64,000 nucleotides of DNA from Quercus robur (GCF_932294415.1 NC_065539.1:52347501-52411500); one strand, 5' to 3'. Shown: positions 33,990 to 44,551, counted from the first letter of the stretch. The notes: generated from the sequence alone by a model not told the origin. Made by a program: numbers and translations.

Positions 33990-34430
33990 AAATTGTTTGC
34001 CTCCTCATACTTTTTAATTCCCCCAAGGCTTAAATGGATTAATACCAAATTGTGCTTTAGTTGAGGATAATGAATTGCTGAGGAGACGAAGAAAAAATAT
34101 TCATCAATGGTTTATCCTCATTATTCTTTGAGCATTATGAGGATATAATTGAAGGATTCATGCCGAAACAATTTAGTTATACCTTGATTACTTTGATTCC
34201 TAAGGAGGACAAAGCTGCAAAGATGAACCAGTTTAGACAAATTAGTCTTTGCAATATATTCCACTCTACAAGGCTATATCCAAATTCTGGGCAATCGATT
34301 ATAGTCCCTTCTATAGTTCTACCCAAGTTGTTATCTCAATGGTAAGCAATGTTCATTCCTAGAAGAAAAATATAGGAATAACATAATTGGCCAAGAGATT
34401 AGCCATTCCATGGAAAGGAATGAATGAAGA
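33990..34430 (+). pseudogene. LINE reverse transcriptase fragment
   Basis: The frame around 34160-34290 reads YTLITLIPKEDKAAKMNQFR, then a degraded form of the RPISLCN motif. This is the conserved N-terminal RT segment of plant L1-type LINEs. Just upstream, in the same frame, is FFEHYEDIIEGF, matching the usual FFQKYWDII region. Downstream, a shifted frame reads FIPRRKI, where intact LINEs have FIPGR. It is a short, frameshifted remnant without the YxDD box. Part of its 5' side is also present in duplication unit B. Confidence 0.65.
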
Positions 34431-34855
34431 AAAAATAGTGGTAAATAGGTTTGAAGCTTGAGGTGAAAAAAAGCTTATGATAGGCTTGAGTAGCCTTTTC
34501 CCTTCTAAGAGATCAAATAATTTGGATTTTCAAAGTAATGAAGTATATGGGTGGACTATAGCGTATATAACAATGCCATCTTTTTCCATCCTACTAAATG
34601 AGAGATGATAGTCTTTTTTATATCTTAAAATGAAAGTCTTTTTTATTTCTTAAAACCTATTATAATAAGGAGATCTATATTTCCATTTTTGCTTATTTTA
34701 TACTCTTAATGTTTATTTGGTACAGTTTATTTGTTTATATTTTTGAAAATATGGTTTTAAAAGCTATATATTGAAAAGGTTGATTTTTTTTTTTTTTTTT
34801 TTAAAGTTGTGTTTTCCTCAAAGGTTGGAATTTTTAGTTAATACAAAGTAGAAAT

Positions 34856-35171
34856 TGTAAGGGCTGTTTTTGGATCCTGGGGCATTTGAGAATCTATAGA
34901 AAGAAAAAGACTGTAGCACTAAGAACTGTAATTATAATCAAGTTAAGAGAAATATATTAAAGAACTACTCTCTTCGGACTTTGTCGAGGAAGGATTTCTT
35001 CGCATAAAACCTATTTTTCTTTGTTTTATTTCCATCTTTAATCCATTGTGAGCGTTGTCCAATTCATTGAAACCTAGTTTTCAACCCACTCTCTACAAAT
35101 TCTTTGTATTGAGCTTTTTGAGCCTTAAATCCTTTTACCTTTTGAGCCTACATCCAAAAACAGCCCTTACA
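34856..35171 (+). mobile_element. TRIM-like short LTR unit (316 bp) with 19-bp inverted ends
   Basis: The unit starts TGTAAGGGCTGTTTTTGGA and ends with the exact reverse complement. GAAAT (34851-34855) and GAGAT (35172-35176) flank it, a 5-bp duplication with one change. Its 3' part has AACCCACTCTCTACAAATTC (near 35083-35102), the block seen at the end of several long LTRs here. A noncoding, non-autonomous LTR element is the best fit. The long inverted ends are unusual for an LTR. Confidence 0.65.
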
Positions 35172-35863
35172 GAGATCATCAAAAATATCACACACATTCT
35201 CACATAAATATTCCACTCACTTCACACAGCCCCATCATGTAAGATATTCCTCAGTGTATGATTTTTTGGGTTTTTTATTTTATTTTTTATTTATTTTTAA
35301 GTGTCCAGATACTTTTCCTTATAATTAAAGGCATCAAAGTTCATAGCAAAACTACACATTTTAAATAACATAATACACATTTTCACTCACACATATATCA
35401 AAAACACTCAAACTAACTCACCAAACGGCCCTTATTGATTTTTTTTGAGCAAATTAGGATGAGGCTGAAGTAATGAACTTGTTGTCCATGTCATTTATAT
35501 GAGCTTTGTCAAGTCAAGCCATCAAATTCAAGTGTACTTCAAGGCAAGCCATTCAGAGATATATGACTAAGCTACAAGAAGTTACAGTAAAGAGTCCTGG
35601 GTGTGTAGGATGGGGCAAGAGTCTAGAGCAATTAATGTGCTATAGGCTAGGTCTTGACTCTCGAGGTCTCTAGTTGTCTTCCCTTTTACTTCAAGCCACA
35701 CTGAGAATGGCCTTTGCTGTTGACATGAAAAAAGTGCCAGTTGGTAGATTTATTTAGAAAATAAAACAAAGAATCTAGTTGCCGATTGAAGAAGGCAATC
35801 AACTGCAGTATTTGCATTTAACAAGTGTAAAAGTGCCACGCGTGGTTGGTCAAATGTCAGAAG

Positions 35864-35915
35864 TCCCACATCGTATACACAGAGAAAAGAGAGACACCGG
35901 GATGGTATATAAAAA
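35864..35915 (+). promoter_or_regulatory. USE and TATA promoter of U2-1
   Basis: GTCCCACATCG at 35864-35874 is a perfect plant USE (RTCCCACATCG). TATATAAAAA begins at 35906, 31 bp further on. The spacing (three helical turns) is that of Pol II snRNA promoters rather than U6-type Pol III promoters. Transcription would start at 35940. Confidence 0.88.
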
Positions 35916-35939
35916 GCCAAGCCAGACCCTTGTCAAATC

Positions 35940-36135
35940 ATACCTTTCTCGGCCTTTTGGCTAAGATCAAGTGTAGTATCTGTTCTTATCAGTTTAATAT
36001 CTGATATGTGGGTCATCGGCCCGCACGATATTAAATTTATTTCTTGAGGGGGAGAGCCCACCACAGTAGCTTGCTACTGGGGCTCTTACGCGTCGCCCAA
36101 GTCATGCACTATTGCTCGGGCCTGGCGCACCCCAC
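35940..36135 (+). ncRNA. U2: U2 spliceosomal snRNA, copy 1
   Basis: This is a full-length gene of about 196 nt. It starts ATACCTTTCTCGGCCTTTTG. It contains the branch-site recognition region (GTGTAGTATCTGTTCTTATC), the Sm-site region (GATATTAAATTTATTTCTTG) and the 3' stem-loops ending CTGGCGCACCCCA. The USE and TATA are well placed, and a plant 3'-end box (AGTTCAA) lies just downstream at about 36143-36149. The product base-pairs with the intron branch point in the spliceosome. This copy has the best promoter and 3' box of the three. Confidence 0.95.
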
Positions 36136-36703
36136 CCAATTCTAGTTCAAAAATTAGACGTCCTCTTTTTATAGAGTGATTTGGGTTCTGTAACCGTTTC
36201 TTATTCATACTAAGATAACGGTTTACATTAATTCTAACCATTTGGCAGACTGTATCTCTAGCCTTTTTTTTTTTCCTTTTTTTTGTCAAGTGTCTCTAGC
36301 CTTTTGAATCTACAATGTTTAGCTTAATTGACAAGGGGTGAGGAAGCAGTTTGATTTAGAGCCCTGTAGTTTAGCGCCATGCTTTAATTTGTAGTTTAGC
36401 GCCATGCTTTAATTTGCTCTCCTTTGTTTGGAGAATTATAGTTTATATTCTCTTATCATGTGTGATAACTATCAATTTAAAAAAAAGGAAAAATGGGTAC
36501 TTGCTGAAAGAACAAAACAAAGAATCTGGATGCCAAGGGACTAAGCTATTATTTTATTTTTTTTGGAGAGAAAGGGACTAAGAAGATATTATATTTATTG
36601 CGATAGCATTAAACGAATGTACATGTCAATCTCATCCCACACTGACATTGTGAAAGAAGATGGGAGCAAATGAAGTTTAGGTATTCATGAAAAATTAGAT
36701 AGA

Positions 36704-36793
36704 AATTAAAATTATTTTTTGAGGGGTAGAGTCCTCCGCAGTAGCTTATTGCGGGGGCTCCTAAGTGTTGTCCTAAGGGCCTGGCGCTCCCCA
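36704..36793 (+). pseudogene. 3' fragment of a U2 snRNA gene
   Basis: The sequence matches the 3' half of U2, from the Sm-site region (AAATTAAAATTATTTTTT) through GCAGTAGCTTATTGCGGGGG to GGGCCTGGCGCTCCCCACC. The 5' half with the branch-recognition region is missing and there is no USE or TATA. A 3' box-like AGTCTAA follows at about 36802-36808, so the fragment came from a genomic U2 locus rather than from a reverse-transcribed RNA. Confidence 0.8.
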
Positions 36794-38160
36794 CCAAATC
36801 AAGTCTAATTGTCTAAGTTTATCTAATGATGTAGTTGAAGACTTTAATAAGCTCATAGTCTAATTATAATTATGAAATAATTTAAATATTTTGCCTTTTG
36901 GGCAATAGTAAGTTGAAGTGGTTGTATGGAATCAGTTAACTAATCTACATTGTTAACTGGAAGAGATCCTTAATCAAGAGTTATAGTCAGCAAATTAATA
37001 AAAACAAAAAACAAAGATCATGTATTTGATAAATTCGAATTCAAATATTAATTTTTCTTTTTCATGTAACAACTATCATTAGTGGGAGTAAAGCTATAGA
37101 CTTCTTTTTGAGAAATGAGAAAGGGTGGCTCACAAATAGAGATGAAATTGGTTTAAAAATGGTTTAACTAGTATTTTTAATTCCCCCAAGGCTTAAATGG
37201 GTCAATTCCCTGTGTTTTTAGTTGAGGATAATGAATTGCTGAAATTGCAATTAACTGTTGAGGAGACTAAGAAAAAAAATATTCAGCAATGGTTTATCCC
37301 CATTATTCTTTAAGCATTATTAGGATATAATTTGGAGGATTCTTTCCCAGGCATGAAACAAACATTTCGTGAAACATGGAAAAGGCCATTAAGCTATTAC
37401 AATTTAAGCTAAACCTCTACACAACTTAGCCTAATACAATTGATTACCGTTAGTTAAACCCAACTAACAACTAAGAAACACTGACTGAAATATACAATTT
37501 ACTTTTAACAATTTCTCACTTAAGCAGCCTTAGAATTCAAACAGAAAATAATATCCTACCATTCACAGAAAGCAAAACTAATATAATGCTATGCAAATTC
37601 AATCTTAAGAGTACAAAAGCAAGTTTGAATATCAAACTAAGCCCCAAAAAAATTTCAATATCAAACTAACAGTTGTGCCTTCATATGTTACGTCTTTCAA
37701 TTAATGCCTAAGCAAATCACCTCAAAACTCGATTCATTTTTTGGATTTTTATGAGGCTGGAGAAATTTCATCATATTATTCTTACTCCCCAGGGTTTATT
37801 TTGTTTTCATGAAATTTGAGCTTTACTAGTTAAAATTCAATTGTACTTCAAGGCCAGCCATTCAGAGATATTACTAAGCTAAAAGAAGTTACAGTGAAGA
37901 GTCCTGGGTGTGTAGGGTCAAAACTAGTTGTAGTCTCTTGAGAGTTCTAGTTGTCTTCCCTTTTAGTACAAGCCACACTGTGAATGGCCTTTGCTGCTGA
38001 TATGAAAAAGTACCAGTTGGAAGAAATAGGATAAAACAAACAATCTAGTTGGCGATTGAAGAAGGCAATCACTTGCAATAGCATTAAACAAGTGTGACTG
38101 CCACGCATAGAGATATATATAGGATATACCGCGTTCGCTGTGTTGGTCTTAAAGTCAGAA

Positions 38161-38211
38161 GTCCCGCATCGTATAGGACAGAAAAGAGAGACACAAAGCT
38201 GAGATACAAAG
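38161..38211 (+). promoter_or_regulatory. Weakened USE and TATA of U2-2
   Basis: GTCCCGCATCG at 38161-38171 has one change from the USE consensus. At the TATA position, 32 bp on, only GATACAAAG is found where U2-1 has TATATAAAAA. The promoter may be weak or dead. Confidence 0.65.
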
Positions 38212-38236
38212 AGCGAAGCCAGACTCAACACAAAGC

Positions 38237-38431
38237 ATACCTTTCTCGGCCTTTTGGCTAAGATCAAGTGTAGTATCTGTTCTTATCAGTTTAATATCTG
38301 ATATGTGAGCCATCGGCTCACACGATATTAAATTTATTTCTTGAGGGGGAGAGCCCACCACAATAGCTTGCTATTGGGGCTCTTAAGCGTCGCCCAAGCG
38401 TTGCACTATAGCTCGGGCCTGGCGCACCCCA
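38237..38431 (+). ncRNA. U2: U2 spliceosomal snRNA, copy 2
   Basis: This is full length (about 195 nt) with intact 5' end, branch-recognition region and Sm-site region. The IIb-type loop arm pairs GAGCC with GGCTC around ATC, a compensated change from copy 1 (GGGTC...GGCCC). Compensation suggests past selection on RNA structure. The 3' box is poor and the promoter is degenerate, so expression is doubtful although the RNA sequence is whole. Confidence 0.88.
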
Positions 38432-39076
38432 CCCAATTCTATACCAAGTTTTGCCTAGAAATTCCTTTTCCTACTAAGATGTTGAACCAGGGTCAGGCAA
38501 TTAGAAGTGTAGGGGCAAATCAGCTATGCTCTAGGATCAAAGTATTGGGGCAAAACCGTAAAGGTATAAAACCACATTGGCAGTGAAAAATGGTTTCTAG
38601 TATGTTTGAAGAGATCCAGATATGAAGAGATTGAAAGGCATTGTTAATGTGGACATTAAGGCCTCACAAAGGGTTATAGAAAAGGCTGCGCTTCAAAAGG
38701 AAGGTTTCTATATGTAATATGAGGGAGGACTATTGATGTTACAATGTACAACTCCTTAAAAACTTACAAAATAATCATTTAAATGTTCTGTTTTGTTGAA
38801 TGGTTGATCTATCAGTTTCTGTTAATGTAAAAATTTTTGGGATTCACATACTCTAAGAGAGGGGATGTATATATCCAATGTATGTGATTATTATTGTACA
38901 CTAGTTGTAGCCCGCGTGATGCATGAAAATATGCGATTATTTTGTAATAAAATATAATATAATTTACTTTTTAAAATTTTCATAAAATCATATATTAGGA
39001 TTAGTCATCTATAACAAATTATTTTTCTCATAAGATAATTTAATTTTAGATGTATTAAAATATTATATATATATAT
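38432..39076. other. Intergenic DNA between U2-2 and the solo LTR
   Basis: No gene is seen. A stretch at 38899-38929 resembles the left edge of the unclassified repeat at 28.45 kb. Confidence 0.45.
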
Positions 39077-39719
39077 TGTGAGGCCCAATAATTTATGGGC
39101 CAGGCCCACTTACTCATGGGGAGTCCAAAGGCCCAAGCCAAAGAAGGCTATGGCCCAAGCTCAATAATGTAAAGCACAAAATGGCCCGGAGATGCAGCCG
39201 AGGACAGTTCAGTCCTTGGCTGACCCAAAGTTCCACCGAGAAGAGGGGCAAAAACGGTATGGGAACAAACTTGAAAGAAAATCTAAAATATCTAGGAAAA
39301 GCTGCCCTTACTACCCTTCCCATACAATACTCTGCACCTGATAGAGCCGTATTCTTCGGCTTTATCAACCACTCCCAACGACTTTGGGTTGGGACTGACG
39401 GGACAAGTATCAGTCTTGGAAAGGTCGACCCTACACGTGGACGAAGGAAAGTAAACGCAGGCTAGTATAAAAGAAAAAACAAGTAATCTGAATAAGGGGC
39501 TGGAAAAAATGGCTAAAAGGGAGGGCCTCCCAGCCCACCTCCAGGAGAAAGACTCCAGGGGTGAAAACACCTTAACCATGTATGTACACCACAAAAAAAC
39601 CCACCGCCGGGTAACCAAGGCCTAGCCTTTCAAACCCATTCTCTACAAATGATATTGTCTGGACCTTTTTACGTGCGAACCCAACACCATTGCGGTTCGT
39701 TGCGAATCGTGTCCTTACA
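39077..39719 (+). mobile_element. Solo LTR, TATAT target duplication
   Basis: This is a 643-bp TG...CA unit. TATAT flanks both sides (39072-39076 and 39720-39724), but the site is a TA run, so the duplication is less telling. A near-perfect hairpin lies at 39195-39222 (CAGCCGAGGAC and GTCCTTGGCTG). The terminal block is AACCCATTCTCTACAAATGA (near 39633-39652). AGTATAAAAG near 39464 is the likely TATA box. No internal region remains. Confidence 0.82.
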
Positions 39720-39740
39720 TATATATATATATATATATAA

Positions 39741-40705
39741 AGCTCTTAACCAAACCAACGAGAGATGGAGCTAGAACTTAGAGTTAGGTGGCTGAAGTAT
39801 AAAAAAAAAATTGTAAAACTCGAAATAAGCATTAATTTAGTATTGACAAACCGTCAATAAAGACAAAGATATAAAATTATTGTTTTCTAATACATTACAA
39901 TGTAATCATTTATGAAAGGAGAACTCGACATTTTTTTTAACAAAATCATTGAAATCATTTATGATTGAATTTGTACTAATTATTGCAATGTGGTTCCTTT
40001 CTCTCCATAGATTCTCACTTTCTCTTCTCTCGATTAGGCTACTTAGCCATTTAGGATTTTATTTTATTTTATTTTTGTTTTGTGTCTTTGATGTGTGCAT
40101 TTGCTGTTGGGTAAGGGAAAAATTATTTTGTTTAAATTTTTTTTTAAGAGTTGGGTTGTTTGTTTTGGGAAAAATTGGTTGATTGGTTTTTTTTTTTTTT
40201 TTTTTTTTAATTACCTTTGCTAAAATATATGTATTTATCAAGTTCTTGATATTGTGTTAATTTATAGTAGAGATCTAGATACTTTGCAGTTGCTTGCATA
40301 TGATATGTGTATTAATATGGTCTATTGCAAGGGAATTACATTTTCTATATAGAATTGTTGTGGATATAAAATTTGTAATCCCAAGATTATTCTACATTAC
40401 AAGAAGAAACAACATTCAAATTTCACACAATGCATTTAATGAAAAATTTTGACAATGTCTTCTGGCCGTGGGTGCATTATGATTCATAAATCACATAACA
40501 AATTAAAACAACAGTAACTGTGAACAAATACTCGATAAAGTCTAGGAATACAAATTTTTTCATAACTTCTTGTCACAACTATGATGTGGCAGAGTGTAAG
40601 TGGCGAAGAAAAAAATTGTGACTTTATGTGAAAGTGAAAAACAGCCGATTATAATTGTGATAAAAATTGTGACTTTTTATTTGGTACTAAAATTACTCCA
40701 TGTAC
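39741..40705. other. AT-rich intergenic DNA
   Basis: No gene or bounded repeat was recognised. Poly-T runs lie near 40186-40208. Confidence 0.5.
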
Positions 40706-41280
40706 TTAGCTTCGGGGATCAGTAGAAAGAAGACTATACATCACCGGGTCTCTAGTTTTCCCCTTCGAAACCATGTATTTCCTTAGAATACCTTCCCTTT
40801 GGAATCCAGCCTTTTCTAACACCCTCTGGGACCCCACATTTTCAACAGCAGCTAGAGCTTCAAGTCTCTCCAAGTGTGGCCACTAACTAAATATAATATT
40901 AGCCACCAGCTTGACTGCTTTAGTTGCAATTTCTTTGGCCTAGAAGTCAGCTTGACTGCTTTAGTTGCAATTTCTTTGCCCCAGTACTTCTGGGCCAAAG
41001 CTTAGCCAAGTTCACCTATGCACTCATCATAGCCTGAAAATCTAGTCACTGAAATGGCACCAATGGGTTTGCCATTAAGGCAAATTGCCCTGAACCACGG
41101 GTGAGGAATAATCTTATTCTCGATAAAGTTTAGTGCATCTTGTTTGCTAGTGCAAGCGTCCCATTTGCAAAAAAGAGCCACTTCATCATCTGTAGCCCAC
41201 ACCATGAAATCATCTATGTCAGAAAGATACAATGGCCGAAGAGTGATCTCACCAGTGAATTCATTTCCACCTCCTTCCAT
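40706..41280 (-). pseudogene. Decayed GNAT-family N-acetyltransferase
   Basis: The first 92 codons read as a GNAT N-terminus (ITLRPLYLSDIDDFMVWATD, then CLNGKPIGAISVTRFSGYDE). The frame is then stopped at about 41005-41003. Further on, the same strand still reads ALAQKYWGKEIATKAVKL, and then WPHLERLEALAAVENVGSQR, VLEKAGFQREGILRKYMVSK and DPVMYSLL. These are typical GNAT motifs C-D including the VENxxSxRVLEKAGF helix. A 41-bp tandem duplication of CAAAGAAATTGCAACTAAAG onward (about 40900-40980) shifts the frame, and a second stop follows. Intact relatives are single-exon proteins of about 180 aa. This copy cannot make the full enzyme. Confidence 0.8.
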
Positions 41281-42881
41281 TGTTACTTCTTGATATTGAT
41301 TGTGTTTGTAGCAATGGTTTGTAAGAATTTGAGCCTTGCTGAAAGAAAGGAGGTACGTGTGGGGCTTTTATGCACTTGAGAATGTGTGAATGACCACAAG
41401 AAAGTTGCTTGGAAATAAATGTGTTATGTCGCAAGACGACGTGGAACAATGCGTGGAACAATGCGATAGAGTAGGAACAAGAAGTGGCTAGAAGATAAGG
41501 ATACAGTTGCAGCCAGGAATGGCTAGAAGATAAGGAATGACGGATACAGTTGCAGCAAGAAATGGCCATTTGTTGTCATTTGTATTTGAATTATGGATTA
41601 GGATTGGGAACCCATCTCGTGATAGCTAGCTAGGACTCTATTTGATAGGATTCGTTATCTAGTTGATCACAAGAAGCAAGAAAAGAAGTTTATGAGCTGA
41701 GATAGTGAAGTATGATGCTTATTATTCAGAACTGTAATTCCTCCGTGAAAACAAAGGTTTTTCCAGTTTATCACCGTGTTCAATTTGATGGCTGCCATCG
41801 TTTCTCCCACATAAGCTGCCTGGCAATCAGTTTTTTAACCTCTGCAATGAATTGACTGAGCCATACGTGTTAGTGCACATGGTCGACATCATAATCTCTG
41901 ATGAAAGGACCATATTTTCACTAACCAACTCTAAAAATTTTATGCATTTGTTGTGAAAAAATATTCATTGATTTTTTTTAAATAGTATAAAGTTTGAAAT
42001 AGATAATTTGACGTGATTGTTTTGAAAAATGGTTAAATAAAATTTAAAAAATAAGTAAATTCTTATGCTAAGAAAATAAGCACAAATAGATTAAAAAAAA
42101 AAAAATGTATACAATGTTGTTTCAACAAAACACAAGCCATTGGTGTCCCAATAAGGTGATGCCTGTTTCACACAGGAAATTGAGCAAAATTTTGCAAACT
42201 TGTACAATCTATAACGGATCAAGCTTTAATCGTTAATCTTCTCTTTCTCACACACTGGTAATCTCTCTCACACTTTCACTTTTAATTTTTAGTTTTTTTT
42301 TCTTTCTTTCTTTCTTGCCACCCATTACCAATTTTAGTCTAACAACAAGTCCTTTTTTTAATGTGTCCCGTTGTTAACAATAAACACTAAAATGCAAATG
42401 TAATGTAATTAATAGTTTTAGTTATATCGGCATCAATGTACTTTTTGCAATCTATTAGTACTATTTTATATTAATTTCATTTATGTTTCGAAGATTTTGT
42501 TGGGTGTTAGTTCTAAAACCTAAAATAAACGGCTACGAAAAGTCGAAAGCATTATAATTTTATTATCTACAGTAATAGCTGGTAACCATACCAACATTTT
42601 TTGTGAGAATAAGATCTTTGAGTCATTGAGCATTATAATTCTAGAATGCCACAGTGGTCCATGAGTCCACGATGCAAATTTCAATATCAATGTAATCCCA
42701 CATGCTAGAAATTAAGGAAACAAGACAATCAACCATGTTTTTTTTTTTTTTTTTTTGTACTTAATGTTTGATTTTCTTTTTCTTTTTAAAAAAAAAAAAA
42801 AAAAATAGTTGCCCCACATCCACATGGTTGATTGTCTTGTTTCCTTTCTAGAATGTGAAATATCAAGCATGAGTCTATGGT

Positions 42882-42923
<42 letters not shown>

Positions 42924-44475
42924 CTTAAGTTACAAAAACATTAAGTTGATTGTCTCTTTTAGGGTTGGTGTGAAAGTGAATAAGCTAATTAATTTTTTCC
43001 TTGTTTTTAAATATGGTTGACTAACGTGTTAAAGAATCAAACACAATAAATTAATAAATAATCCCACCTCCTATTAATCACTCATCTCTTTTGGAAGTCC
43101 CAAAATGTCTAACAATTGCATATATTTTTTTAAGACAATAATTGTTTTTAGCCCAACAAAATTAGAGTCACACTATATTTTAAGAACTCTTTCTTTACCC
43201 TTTTTTTATTATTTAATTTCTTCCAAACCACTTCCACTGGCATGGCACATGGTTAATTTAACCATTGTTATTCATACAAAGATGATGGCATGTTACTACC
43301 ATTGGCAACATCCAATTTAGGTTTAGAGTGTTACAGTTCATTAGCAAAAGAAATTAATGTCATAAAAAATTTAAGCCAACTGAATAAAAAATTCAGCCCC
43401 ATCTACTTCTCTGTCATAGTGAATAAAAAAATTCACTAACCACTTACTCCTCAGTCCAAATCCAATCAAAACACTAAACACACAATCAAACTTATGATAA
43501 TAATAAACACACAATCAAGATGCAAAATAGAATTTCCTACTATTTACTTAAATTGATAAGAACAAAAGGGGGAAAAATATATTTGAGACGCCAATCTATA
43601 GGCCTCGGGATCAATGAGTCGATGGTGGAGGGGATGAAAAAAGTCATAGCTTATTCACCTCCTACATCATGTTTTGAGAACTATTTATTTTTTATTTTCT
43701 TCCAAATCCCTTCCATTGACAAAGCAAATGGTTAACCATTTTGGTTTTCTATTTTCTCTAACATGTGGGGCTATTTTGTGTTGAAATTTACGTTTTAGAC
43801 TTATGGTTAGTTCCATTACCATTCTTATTCATTCAATGGTGATGGATGGTATGGTTACTACCATTGCCATCACCCACTTTAGAATCCAGATGGGTGAAGA
43901 TTGGCCTGTGATTCTAACCTTGTAGATGACAATAATTCTGACATTGTGAATTTATCCTTTTGTGCAAATGGAATGTAGATGTCAATGGACTCTCATGACC
44001 TAGAGAAGATTGTGCTCATGAAAGAGGGAGATGAAAGAGTAGACAAAGTGTTCAATGTGTCCCATTCTAGTTCATTGTTTGCTCATGTTAAAACGACCTT
44101 TGATCTAGAGTCTTGTAGTTTAGTGCCATATTTTGCTATCCTTTATTAGGAGAATTAAATTTTGTATCCTCTCTCATTTAGTGTGATAAAAATCGAATTA
44201 AGAAAAGGAAAAAGGAAAAATAATGTCACCATGATGAAAATTTTAACAAAAAAGTAGCTGGAATCGTTAGAAAGAGGAAACGATCGAAGAGAAAAGTTGC
44301 AGTTGCTATATGTTTCATCTAACTTATGTAACCGTAAGCAAGCAAGCCATTAATATGTTACAGGATCCTGCCCTCGCCACCAAAATGCAATGCTTCTTTG
44401 TTTGCAAATAATAGCATCCGCTAACATCTTCCTGGTTCAATGCATTAGAGAACTCTTGCTGGTTTCAAATGCCGA
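41281..44475. other. Gene-poor DNA with local repeats
   Basis: No gene is supported. A tandem repeat of GGAATG/GTTGCAG-type words lies at about 41440-41570, left by short duplications. A foldback element is at 42.66-42.87 kb. Poly-T tracts lie at 42738-42758 and 42883-42923. A diverged direct repeat of about 130-200 bp links 43190-43325 with 43680-43890 (CTTCCATTG..., TTACTACCATTGGCAACATC). A stretch at 44093-44210 resembles 36340-36480, downstream of U2-1. Confidence 0.5.
42660..42875. mobile_element. Foldback (MITE-like) element with 33-bp near-perfect arms
   Basis: The left arm at 42704-42736 (GGAAACAAGACAATCAACCA) is matched in reverse by the right arm at about 42823-42857 (TGGTTGATTGTCTTGTTTCC). 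Between them a poly-T run and a poly-A run can also pair, so nearly the whole 150-bp core can fold into one long hairpin. Outer sequence continues the symmetry weakly. No coding is present. Confidence 0.6.
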
Positions 44476-44527
44476 TTCCCACATCGTGTAATAGAGGGGA
44501 GGGATAAACAAAGCTGAGGTATAAAAT
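44476..44527 (+). promoter_or_regulatory. USE and TATA promoter of U2-3
   Basis: TTCCCACATCG at 44476-44486 matches the USE except for the first base. TATAAAAT begins at 44520, 33 bp downstream, the Pol II snRNA spacing. Confidence 0.82.
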
Positions 44528-44551
44528 GGGAAATCAGGACATGGCAAAAGC

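Larger units (their letters stand above)
33795..36135 (+). repeat. Segmental duplication, unit A (contains U2-1)
   Basis: Two stretches match unit B (36960-38431). The first is 33795-34170, with TTTGATAAATTCGAATTCAA and AACTATCATTAGTGGGAGTA. The second is 35460-36135, with GAGTCCTGGGTGTGTAGG and the U2 gene. Unit A is longer, because about 1.3 kb including a TRIM-like unit lies between the matching parts. Order and strand are the same in both units, so this is a tandem duplication with later insertions or deletions. Confidence 0.7.
36960..38431 (+). repeat. Segmental duplication, unit B (contains U2-2)
   Basis: It matches unit A in two blocks, 36960-37350 and about 37750-38431, in the same order and orientation. 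Divergence between units is visible throughout the flanks, while the U2 RNA-coding part is almost unchanged. This suggests selection or gene conversion on the RNA gene. Confidence 0.7.

Noticed and set aside
41140-41569. Plus- and minus-strand frames upstream of the GNAT remnant as extra exons
   Set aside because: No domain or splice signals were seen. The frames arise from the pseudogene's complement and short repeats.
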